From assembly GCF_002252985.1 (NCBI RefSeq), contig NZ_NHPJ01000008.1, forward strand, positions 1-38,594: DNA of 38,594 bases, given 5' to 3'. Each line of letters opens with the position of its first letter. The first letter of the stretch is position 1. Of the stretch, positions 24,781 to 31,720 are shown in pieces. Both the position numbers and the translations under genes were made by a program. This DNA comes from Halorubrum halodurans (GTDB taxonomy: Archaea > Halobacteriota > Halobacteria > Halobacteriales > Haloferacaceae). The notes beneath the pieces were generated by a model. It saw only the letters and a list, made by a program, of their open reading frames with translations. It was not told the origin of the DNA and made no database searches.

Positions 24781-25182
24781 ATGGCAGAAGACGCCACGGA
24801 CGACGACGCGAACGACTCGCTCTCGCGGCTGGGCCGGATCGCGCTCGGCCTCGGGCTCGCGCTCCAGGCCTCGGAGGACTTCCGGGACATGGAGGACACC
24901 ATCGACTACGCCGACTCCGCGGGCGTCCCCGTCCCCGAGGTCGCGGCGCCGCTGGCCTCCGGAACGATGGTCGTCGCCGGGCTAGGGATCGCGCTCTGGC
25001 GGCTCCCGCGGGTCGCGACCGGCGCGGCCGCGACCTTCCTCGCGGTCGTCACGGCGACGATGCACGACTTCTGGAACGCCGACGAGGACGACCGGAGCGG
25101 CGAGCGGCTGGCGTTCTTCGGGAACCTGGCGATGCTCGGCGGGGTGCTCGTCTTCCTCCGACGGGCGTACCGCTCCGAGTGA
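24781..25182 (+). CDS. DoxX family membrane protein
   Basis: A 133-residue protein with four membrane helices after a short acidic N terminus (MAEDATDDDANDS). LGRIALGLGLALQASEDFRD, the second block PLASGTMVVAGLGIALW, and GAAATFLAVVTATMHDFW with histidine before the WNAD acid pair match the DoxX/DUF4267-like fold. FGNLAMLGGVLVFLRRAY ends the protein. ATG 24781 is supported by TTTTGTA (24752-24758) at leaderless distance; upstream in-frame methionines would lie on the TATA element. DoxX proteins are linked to quinone or thiosulfate chemistry in some archaea, but the function here is unknown. Confidence 0.85.
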   Translation: MAEDATDDDANDSLSRLGRIALGLGLALQASEDFRDMEDTIDYADSAGVPVPEVAAPLASGTMVVAGLGIALWRLPRVATGAAATFLAVVTATMHDFWNADEDDRSGERLAFFGNLAMLGGVLVFLRRAYRSE

Positions 25183-25353
25183 GCGGCGGCGTCGTCGAAG
25201 CCGGGAGGGTCGACCCGGTCGGACCGTCGGAGTCCGCGGCACGCGTCGCGAGCCCCCGACCCGTCGTCCGCCGCCCGCTCCGTGTCGGCCCGCGCGGATC
25301 CGGCGCCGACCCGCGCCGACCGACCCGCGGCGGGGCGGTCGCCGTCGACGCCC

Positions 25354-27630
25354 TCAGCGGTCCGAGAACCTGTCACGTTCCGCCAGCGCGAGGTCGCCGC
25401 CGTAGCGCTCGACGAGGGGCTCCGCCGCCGACCCGAGCGCGCGCATACACGCCGCGGTCGAGACGTACTCCAGCTCCTCCGCGACCGCCCCCCACGGGCG
25501 GCCCTGTAACACCTTCCGGACGAGCAGCCGCTCCTCGCGGTCGTCGAGGTCGACGTCGTCGGTCTCCCCGAGCAGCGTCGCGATCGCGAGGTCGCGGAAC
25601 GCGCCGGGGGCGACGTCGTACATCCCCGGCCCGAACGACGCCGCGACGACCGCGCGCCACTCGTGGGGCGTGAGGTCGACCGCCGCCGCCGCGGGACAGG
25701 CCGCGAGCACGCCGCGGACCACGTCGGCGTCGACGTCGCGGTGGGCGTCCGAGAGCGCGTCGCGCTCGCGGTCCCGGAGGGCGCCCGCGTGCCGGTCGAG
25801 CAGGGCCTGTCCGGCGTCGCCCACCGGTCGGAGCATGACCGCGGAGTGCTCGCCGGAGGCGTCGTTGCGGGTGGTCGAAAGGTGGACGCTGCGGTAGCCC
25901 GCCCGCCGCCAGAACCGGAGGAGCCGCGGGGTCGCGCCGAATCCGACGGAGAAGTAGTCGACGTCGGTCGCGAACTCGTCGTGGAGCCGATCGAGCAGGC
26001 GGGAGCCGAGCCCGCGCCCGCGGAGTGCGTGGTGGACCGCGATCCGGACGGTCCGGATCCCGCGGGGCTCGGCGGCGGCCTCGTCGCGGAGCTGGCTCGT
26101 GAGCACGTCCGGCACCATGTTGCCGCGGACGCGCTCGCCCTCGTACATCCCGGCGCGCGTCTCCGGGTCGAGCCCGCCCTCGCGGGCGCACAGCGCGACG
26201 GCGACGACGCGGTCGTCGACGACGAGCGCCCGCGCGACGAGGTTCGGCGCGTCGAGCAGCCGCGCGAGGTCGTTCGGCTCCGTCCGGTAGTGGGCGGCCA
26301 CGAGCAGCCCGAACGCCTCGCCGAGCAGGACCTCGTCGTCGAGGAGGTCGGCGGGCGAGAGCGACCGGTACTCGACGTCGTCGACGGTCGTCCCCGCGAC
26401 CGCCTCCGGAACCGCCGGGCGGGCGTCGAGCAGCAGCGCGCGGGCGACCCACGACTCGACCGGGTCGTCGCGGGCGTACCGGATCGGCTCGTCCAGCCGG
26501 ACGTCCCGAACCGCGAACTCGCTCCCCGCGAGCCGGTCGCGGAAGCGCACCGAGAAGCCGCGGCCCGCACCCTCGTAGCCGTGGACCGTGGTACAGAACG
26601 CGACCGCGGGCGCGGCGAGGAACCGCTCGAGCAGCCGCACCGGGAGCGCGGCCGCCTCGTCGACGACGACGCAGTCGGGGTCGCCGGGGAGGTCGGCCGC
26701 GGCCGCCGGCGGGAGGAACCGGACGCGACCGCCGCCGGGCGCGCGGACCGTCCGGTCCTCCTCGGGGTTCCTCCCGCCGGCGCCGTCCCCCTCCGCGTCG
26801 ACGACCCCGCGGGCGCGGGCGAACACCGCCGCCGCGTTGCGGAAGCCGGGGGCGGTGACGAGCACGTCCCGACCGTCGAGGGCGAGCGCGCCGGCGGCGA
26901 GCCCGGCCGCGCTCGACTTCCCCCGTCCCCGGTCGGACTCGACGACGGTCGCCGAGCCCGGCGTCGCCAGCGACTCCAGCGCCCGGACCGCACGCGACTG
27001 GTCGGGGGTGAGACACGCGTCGTAGACCGACTCGGGAAACGTCGCGGTCGCGGGACGCCCCGGCGGCGACCGCGGCCGCGCCGCCGGCGGATCGGTGAGT
27101 CCGTCGCGTTCGACCGCGACCCCCGTTCCGGCGGACCCACCCTCCGCTCCGTCCAGGTCGACGACCGCGACGCCGGGATGCGTCCGGATCGTCGCGACGA
27201 CCCGCTCGCGGAACCGCCCCGTCACGTCCCCGAGCGTGAACGGCGGGACCGCGAGCGACTCGTCGAAGCCGTCCCGCCGGTCCGGCCAGTCGTCGAGCGC
27301 AGGCGTCACGAGCATCAGGAGCCCGCCGCCGTCGACCGCGCCCGCGGCCCGACCGAGCGCGTTCGGGACGAACCGGTCGTGACAGTCGAGGACGACGACC
27401 TCGCGCGTGCGACCGAGCAGGTCGTCCGCGCCGCGGGGGGCGAGCCGCTCGAACCGGAACCCCTCGAGGGTGGAGACGAGCGAGACGTCCCCCTCGTCGG
27501 CGTCGACCGCCTCGATCGCGTCGTAGGCGGCGTCGACGCCGCGGTCGCGGTCACCGGCGAGCACGAGGAGCCGCCGCTGGTTCGCCCGCTCGGCCTCGCG
27601 TTTCAGGTCCCGTGCCAGTGCCGCGATCAT
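25354..27630 (-). CDS. tmcA: tRNA(Met) cytidine acetyltransferase
   Basis: A 758-residue TmcA/Nat10-type enzyme that makes N4-acetylcytidine in RNA using acetyl-CoA and ATP. Domain order: N-terminal TmcA domain (1-180), RecA-like helicase domain with Walker A SDRGRGKSSAAG (K238) and DEAA box VVVDEAAALP (D324), GNAT domain (about 400-560) with VRIAVHHALRGRGLGSRLLD as the acetyl-CoA loop, then a tRNA-binding C terminus. HGYEGAGRGFSVRF is a hallmark of the family. Archaeal homologues modify tRNA and rRNA widely, notably in thermophiles; the haloarchaeal target set is not known from sequence. It is divergent from UPF0179. Confidence 0.95.
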   Translation of the reverse strand: MIAALARDLKREAERANQRRLLVLAGDRDRGVDAAYDAIEAVDADEGDVSLVSTLEGFRFERLAPRGADDLLGRTREVVVLDCHDRFVPNALGRAAGAVDGGGLLMLVTPALDDWPDRRDGFDESLAVPPFTLGDVTGRFRERVVATIRTHPGVAVVDLDGAEGGSAGTGVAVERDGLTDPPAARPRSPPGRPATATFPESVYDACLTPDQSRAVRALESLATPGSATVVESDRGRGKSSAAGLAAGALALDGRDVLVTAPGFRNAAAVFARARGVVDAEGDGAGGRNPEEDRTVRAPGGGRVRFLPPAAAADLPGDPDCVVVDEAAALPVRLLERFLAAPAVAFCTTVHGYEGAGRGFSVRFRDRLAGSEFAVRDVRLDEPIRYARDDPVESWVARALLLDARPAVPEAVAGTTVDDVEYRSLSPADLLDDEVLLGEAFGLLVAAHYRTEPNDLARLLDAPNLVARALVVDDRVVAVALCAREGGLDPETRAGMYEGERVRGNMVPDVLTSQLRDEAAAEPRGIRTVRIAVHHALRGRGLGSRLLDRLHDEFATDVDYFSVGFGATPRLLRFWRRAGYRSVHLSTTRNDASGEHSAVMLRPVGDAGQALLDRHAGALRDRERDALSDAHRDVDADVVRGVLAACPAAAAVDLTPHEWRAVVAASFGPGMYDVAPGAFRDLAIATLLGETDDVDLDDREERLLVRKVLQGRPWGAVAEELEYVSTAACMRALGSAAEPLVERYGGDLALAERDRFSDR

Positions 27631-27730
27631 TCGGCGGCCCTACTCGGGCGCGGGGGATGTGTGTTGCCTTCGACGGTCGCGAGCGGGGCGGCGCGGGAGC
27701 CGGGCGTCATCGACTCCGTCGAGGCGGGAG

Positions 27731-27739
27731 GCTTACGAC
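27731..27739 (+). promoter_or_regulatory. TATA element of the UPF0179 gene
   Basis: GCTTACGAC lies 23-31 bases before ATG 27762. It rules out the earlier in-frame methionines. Confidence 0.45.
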
Positions 27740-27761
27740 GCCGGGGACCCTCCGTCCGCTC

Positions 27762-28211
27762 ATGCCCACGGTCACGCTCATCGGCTCGCGGCTCGCGGAC
27801 ACGGGCCGCGAGTTCGTCTACGAGGGGGAGTCGCCCGACTGTGCGGGCTGTCCCTACCGGAGCCAGTGTCTCAACCTCTCGGTCGGGACGCGATACCGGG
27901 TCACGGACGTGCGCGAGAACGCCCAGACGCTCGACTGCGCCGTTCACGACGCCGGCGTCCGGGCGGTCGAGGTCGAGCCCGCGCCGGTCCCCGCGAACGT
28001 TCCCTCGAAGGGGGCGTACGCCGGCAGCCGGGCGTCGCTCGCCGGCCCGTGTCCACACACCGAGTGCCCGAGCCACGAGTACTGCGTCCCCGACGGGGCG
28101 GACTTCGACGAGGAGCGCCGGATCGAGCGAGTGCTCGGCGATCCGCCGCACGACTACTGCGCGCTCGACCGGGAGTTGACCCTCGTGGAGTTCAAAGCCG
28201 AGGAGGAGTGA
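27762..28211 (+). CDS. UPF0179 family protein, cysteine-rich
   Basis: A 149-residue archaeal protein of uncharacterised family UPF0179, beginning MPTVTLIGSRLADTGREFVY. Cysteines cluster as CAGCPYRSQC near residue 30 and CPHTECPSHEYC near residue 100, with two single cysteines (LDCAVHD, HDYCALD). Two CxxC-type groups suggest a metal or Fe-S site. The family is restricted to archaea and I know no assigned function. The start is set by the TATA element; the open frame upstream is arginine-rich noise. Three near-identical 17-19-bp units begin on its stop codon. Confidence 0.9.
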   Translation: MPTVTLIGSRLADTGREFVYEGESPDCAGCPYRSQCLNLSVGTRYRVTDVRENAQTLDCAVHDAGVRAVEVEPAPVPANVPSKGAYAGSRASLAGPCPHTECPSHEYCVPDGADFDEERRIERVLGDPPHDYCALDRELTLVEFKAEEE

Positions 28212-28262
28212 CCGACGGACCGGCGTGACCGATCCGGTCCGGAGTGACCGAACCGGCCCGGA
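28208..28262 (+). repeat. 17-19-bp tandem repeat on the UPF0179 stop codon
   Basis: Three units starting GTGACCGA (28208-28224, 28225-28243, 28244-28262), each ending in a CCGGnCCGG-like run, cover the stop codon (28209-28211) and almost the whole gap to the converging phosphorylase gene. Confidence 0.85.
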
Positions 28263-28263
28263 C

Positions 28264-28989
28264 CTACAGCCCGGCGACCGCCTCGAGCGTGATCCGGATC
28301 GCCCGCTCGACGTTGTCTCTCGCCTTCTCGGGGAGCTCGTCGTCGGAGTCGGCACCCTTCTGGGTGCCCGCGACGAGGTTGCCGTCGACGGTACAGATCG
28401 CGCCGGCGGCGAGCCCCTTCCGGCGGGCGAGCGAGAACACCGTCGCGGCCTCCATCTCGATCGCGAGCAGGTTCGCGTCCCCCCAGTCGGCGACGTACTC
28501 GTCGCTCTCGTTGTAGAAGGCGTCGTCGGAGACGATGGGGCCGACGTGGACTTCCTCGTCGTTCGCCTCCGCGCCGTCGACGAGCGCGGAGAGCACGTCG
28601 TAGTCCGGGACTGCGGGGTACTCGACGGCCTCGTAGCGCTTGCTCGTCCCCTCCTCCTTCGCCGCGCCGGTCGCGACGACCATGTCGCCGACCTCCATGT
28701 CGGCCTGGAGCGCCCCGCAGGTGCCACAGCGGAGGAACGTCTCGACGCCGACGCGCGAGAGCTCCTCCACCGCGATGGCCGCGGAGGGGCAGCCGATCCC
28801 GGTCGAACAGATCGTGAGGTCGACGCCCTCGTAGCTCGCGTTGACGACCTTGTACTCGCGGTTCTCGGCGACCACCTCGCCGTCGTCACACAGGTCGGCG
28901 ATCCGGTCGACGCGGCCGGGGTCGCCCGGCACGATCGCGGTCTCGTGGACGTCGCCCTCCTCAACCAGCAGGTGCGGCTGTTTCGCCAT
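28264..28989 (-). CDS. udp: uridine phosphorylase-type nucleoside phosphorylase
   Basis: A 241-residue PNP/UDP family enzyme that splits nucleosides with phosphate into base plus ribose 1-phosphate. Phosphate-binding GDPGRVDRIA, TGIGCPSAAIAVEELSRVG, the GTCGALQADMEVGDMVVATG block and ribose-binding AIEMEAATVF are all present. ATG 28989 (MAKQPHLL) was chosen because a TATA-like CAAAAAC (29014-29020 on the plus strand) sits 25-31 bases upstream; the longer frame adds only a proline- and arginine-rich stretch. In haloarchaea ribose 1-phosphate feeds the pentose-bisphosphate route. The base specificity (uridine rather than purine) is inferred from overall similarity. Confidence 0.88.
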   Translation of the reverse strand: MAKQPHLLVEEGDVHETAIVPGDPGRVDRIADLCDDGEVVAENREYKVVNASYEGVDLTICSTGIGCPSAAIAVEELSRVGVETFLRCGTCGALQADMEVGDMVVATGAAKEEGTSKRYEAVEYPAVPDYDVLSALVDGAEANDEEVHVGPIVSDDAFYNESDEYVADWGDANLLAIEMEAATVFSLARRKGLAAGAICTVDGNLVAGTQKGADSDDELPEKARDNVERAIRITLEAVAGL

Positions 28990-29112
28990 ACGACCGTCTC
29001 CAGCGGCCGCGCGCAAAAACGACCCGGTACTCGGCGCGGTTTCCGGGCGGGACCTCACGCCGGGCGTCACCCGCGGTGGACGCGACGGCCGGACCGACGC
29101 GCGTCGGCCGCG

Positions 29113-30303
29113 TTACGCTCCCTCGGTGATGATCCGCGAGAGGCGGTCGCGGTCGACCAGCTCGTCCTCGGTGAACTCCTCCGGGTAGTACCCCTTCGCG
29201 TACCGCTCGATCATGAAGAGGTTGTGTAGCGGTCCGGCGTAGATCGGTCCGCCGCGGAACACCCGGTCCTCCTCGACCGCCGTCAGCTGGCTTCCGAGCT
29301 CGTGGTCCTTCAGATGCGCGAGCACGGTCTCCTCGAACTCGGCTCGCGTCATGCCCTCCCGGTGGTACCGCAACAGCAGCGAGTCGGGATCGACCTCGAG
29401 GAGTGCCTCGTAGTCGAGCGACTGCGACCCGGAGTACCCCTCGACGTCGGTTCCGGCGAACGCGTCGTCGATCCCGAGCGCGTGGAAGTGTTCCTTGTTC
29501 GCGCCCCGTCCGTCGATCCGATACGGCGTGAACTCCTCCGGCTGTCGGCCGGCGAACACGAGGGCGGCATCGGGCCGGTCCTCGCGTGCCGGCAGCCGCG
29601 ACTGGACGTCCGTCACCAGCTCGTCGTGGATCGACCGGATCGCCTCGAACCGCTCGCGTTCCCGGACGACCTCGGCGACCTTCTCGAACGCCTCGTACAG
29701 CGAGTAGTACCGGTAGTCGTGCCAGTCGTCGGTTCGCCGGAAGATCAGGTTCCCGAGGAAGGGGGCGACGTTCGTTCGGACCTCCTCGAGGTCCGCCTCG
29801 CTCCACGCGCCGAGCCAGTCCGTCAGTGCGCCCGGATCCATCAGGTGGAGGTCCGCGTCCATCTCGTAGAACGGCTCCTTCGAGACGCCGTCGTTCCACA
29901 GCTGGGTGAGCCCGTCGAGATCGATCGAGACGCCGTCGAGCTCCTCGTAGTGTATCGTCTTGTACCGTCCGCGGTACCAGATCGACCGGACCGCGTCGGC
30001 GTGGCCGAGCGCGACCAGCATGTCGATGTAGTCCGCGGTGAACGGGGCGATGGTCTCCGGGACGCGATCGAACTCCACCGTGCCGACCGGCTCCATCGTC
30101 ACCGAGTAGCCGGACGCCTCGGTCGCGTCCCCCTCTCCGCCGTCGCTCCCGCCGTCGCCGGTCCCGCCCGTCCCGTTCGGTTCGGGTTCGCCGCCGGCGT
30201 CGCCGGGACCGAGACAGCCCGCGGCCAGTCCGGCACCCACGACCGTCCCGCCGTACCGCACGTACTCGCGCCGCGTCGAGGCCTCGCGCTCGTCGTCTGG
30301 CAT
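29113..30303 (-). CDS. iron(III)-siderophore-type ABC transporter substrate-binding lipoprotein
   Basis: A 396-residue extracellular binding protein of the PF01497 (BtuF/FhuD-like) type. The N terminus has a twin arginine (STRREYVRYGGTVVGAGLAA) and then AGC, a Tat lipobox, followed by a Gly/Asp/Glu-rich linker to about residue 65, usual for haloarchaeal surface lipoproteins. The mature domain starts TMEPVGTVEFDRVPETIAPF and has ADYIDMLVALGHADAV, typical of the first lobe. No permease or ATPase gene is nearby, so it must borrow them from elsewhere. A perfect iron-box-like palindrome covers its transcription start, so iron repression is likely. Confidence 0.87.
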   Translation of the reverse strand: MPDDEREASTRREYVRYGGTVVGAGLAAGCLGPGDAGGEPEPNGTGGTGDGGSDGGEGDATEASGYSVTMEPVGTVEFDRVPETIAPFTADYIDMLVALGHADAVRSIWYRGRYKTIHYEELDGVSIDLDGLTQLWNDGVSKEPFYEMDADLHLMDPGALTDWLGAWSEADLEEVRTNVAPFLGNLIFRRTDDWHDYRYYSLYEAFEKVAEVVRERERFEAIRSIHDELVTDVQSRLPAREDRPDAALVFAGRQPEEFTPYRIDGRGANKEHFHALGIDDAFAGTDVEGYSGSQSLDYEALLEVDPDSLLLRYHREGMTRAEFEETVLAHLKDHELGSQLTAVEEDRVFRGGPIYAGPLHNLFMIERYAKGYYPEEFTEDELVDRDRLSRIITEGA

Positions 30304-30308
30304 ACGTT

Positions 30309-30322
30309 TTAGGCCAGCCTAA
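30309..30322. promoter_or_regulatory. DtxR/IdeR-like iron-box palindrome
   Basis: TTAGGCCAGCCTAA is a perfect 6-2-6 inverted repeat that resembles the core of DtxR/IdeR operators. It lies 6-19 bases before ATG 30303, just inside the TATA candidate TTGTAATA (about 30324-30331, minus strand). Binding here would block initiation of the leaderless message. Confidence 0.7.
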
Positions 30323-30323
30323 T

Positions 30324-30331
30324 ATTACAAA
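30324..30331 (-). promoter_or_regulatory. TATA element of the binding-protein gene
   Basis: TTGTAATA on the minus strand lies 21-28 bases before ATG 30303 and adjoins the palindrome at 30309-30322. Confidence 0.5.
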
Positions 30332-30354
30332 TGCGTTCCGAATCGTACGCGGAC

Positions 30355-31380
30355 CTACGTCGATCGTCGAGGCGCGCCACAGCGCGGGCACGTCGGCGGG
30401 CCGCCGTCGGAGAGATCGAGGCCGCAGTGCGGACACTCGCCGTCGCCGGCGGGCGAGGTGATCTCCTCGACGATCGGGTCCGTCCCCTCGCGGATCGATT
30501 CGACGGATCCGGGATCGTCCGGCCGCTTCCCCGATCCTCCCTCGTGGAGCACCTCCCGAAGGAACTCCACGCGGGCGGTCAGAAACGACGGCGGATCGTC
30601 GAACGTCGACTCGACCGCGTCGAGGTCGGGCGCCGGGTCGACCGGGGATCCCGACCGCACGATCGTCCCGAGGGCCTCGGCCGCTCGCGCCCGGACGTAC
30701 GGGCTCTCGTCCTCGCTCGCCCGCGTCCGGAACGCCTCCGCCGCCACCGAGAGCCGCTCCGGGTGCTCGGTCCCGACCACGACCAGCGCCGTACAGAGGT
30801 GGTAGCGGACGAGTTCGCGGTCGTCCTCGAGGTGATCCGCCAGCGAGGCGACCTGGTGGCGCAGTCGACTCGGGTCGCCCGCCGCCACGTGTTTCAGCGC
30901 CTTCGCCAGCTTCTCTCTGACCTCCGGTTCGTCGAAGGAGAGCCCGACCCGGAGGTCCGCCAGAACTGCCGGGTCGCCGACCTCCTCGGGCGACTCCAGC
31001 GCGACGTAGCCCAGCGTCTCGGCACACCGCGCCCGCACGTAGTAGAACTCCCCGTCGTCGGCGAGGCGAGCCGCCACCCGATCCGCGACCGGCAGGACGA
31101 CCGCGGGCTCCGCCGCCGCCAGCGCGACGAACAGTTTGGCCGTGGTCAGCCTCACCGCCCGGTCGTCGTCGGTCAGGAACTCCGAGAGCGGCACGGCCAG
31201 TCCCTCGAAAAGCCCCGGCCGCTCTCCGGCCGCCTCGCGGAGCGCCCGGAGGAACGCCTTGCGCCTCTCGGAGTCGGCCGCGGCCAGCCGGTCCAGACAC
31301 GCCGTCGCCTCTGCCCGAGCCCCGTCGGCGAGGAGATCGAGGAGTCGATCGGACGACGGCGGTCGGTCCCGGTCAGTCAC
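30355..31380 (-). CDS. HEAT-repeat protein with C-terminal zinc ribbon
   Basis: A 341-residue protein made of HEAT-like helical repeats (for example DDDRAVRLTTAKLFVALAAA, YVRARCAETLGYVALESPEE, DEPEVREKLAKALKHVAAGD, YVRARAAEALGTIVRS), a scaffold for protein contacts. The last ~20 residues form a CPHC...CPRC zinc ribbon. The only in-frame ATG is at 31545 and would add a basic, low-quality extension, so I place the start at GTG 31380; a TATA-like GATTGAAG (31413-31420, minus strand) is 34-40 bases upstream. It precedes the binding-protein gene on the same strand by 51 bases but has no obvious functional link. Role unknown. Confidence 0.72.
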   Translation of the reverse strand: MTDRDRPPSSDRLLDLLADGARAEATACLDRLAAADSERRKAFLRALREAAGERPGLFEGLAVPLSEFLTDDDRAVRLTTAKLFVALAAAEPAVVLPVADRVAARLADDGEFYYVRARCAETLGYVALESPEEVGDPAVLADLRVGLSFDEPEVREKLAKALKHVAAGDPSRLRHQVASLADHLEDDRELVRYHLCTALVVVGTEHPERLSVAAEAFRTRASEDESPYVRARAAEALGTIVRSGSPVDPAPDLDAVESTFDDPPSFLTARVEFLREVLHEGGSGKRPDDPGSVESIREGTDPIVEEITSPAGDGECPHCGLDLSDGGPPTCPRCGAPRRST

Positions 31381-31505
31381 GTTCCACCGTGACCGGATTC
31401 CACGACGGGACGCTTCAATCCCTGGGTCGCCACGGTCCGGGCTTCCACGGCGTCCCCCCCCTCGACTCGAGTGAGGCCGGGATCGACGCTCGGATCCGGA
31501 TTTGC

Positions 31506-31517
31506 TATATCGATATA
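31506..31517. promoter_or_regulatory. 12-bp perfect palindrome in a divergent promoter gap
   Basis: TATATCGATATA is a perfect palindrome in the 340-base gap between the HEAT gene and the surface-protein gene. It is at the only AT-rich spot between the gene starts and their TATA candidates and could be a TATA box usable in both directions or an operator. The rest of the gap (31381-31690) holds no convincing gene. Confidence 0.35.
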
Positions 31518-31690
31518 CGATGTATGGACTGTCGAAGGAGGTCACGGATCGAGCGGGCCGACGTCGCTCACACCGGCCGAGCGGGGGGACCGAGCACGGG
31601 GAGCGCGACGCGCGGGTCGGGCGGCCAGGGCTCGGGAAGCGGGAGGGGGCCGATCGGGCGGTTCTCGTGCGTGAGACGCGGCGGCGGGCA

Positions 31691-31698
31691 TTTATAAC
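31691..31698 (+). promoter_or_regulatory. TATA element of the surface-protein gene
   Basis: TTTATAAC lies 23-30 bases before ATG 31721 and rejects the upstream in-frame methionines at 31502 onward. Confidence 0.55.
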
Positions 31699-31720
31699 GG
31701 TCCGCGACGCAGGGTGGGCA

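Noticed and set aside
30331..31392. Plus-strand frame opposite the HEAT protein
   Set aside because: Arginine-rich translation and overlap with the better-supported minus-strand gene with a zinc ribbon.
31381..31545. ATG 31545 as the HEAT-protein start
   Set aside because: It adds a basic, serine/arginine-rich extension over the palindrome and promoter region; GTG 31380 begins the acidic, repeat-like protein.
31502..31720. Upstream start of the surface protein
   Set aside because: The extension is arginine-rich and would bury the pilin-like anchor; TTTATAAC supports ATG 31721.
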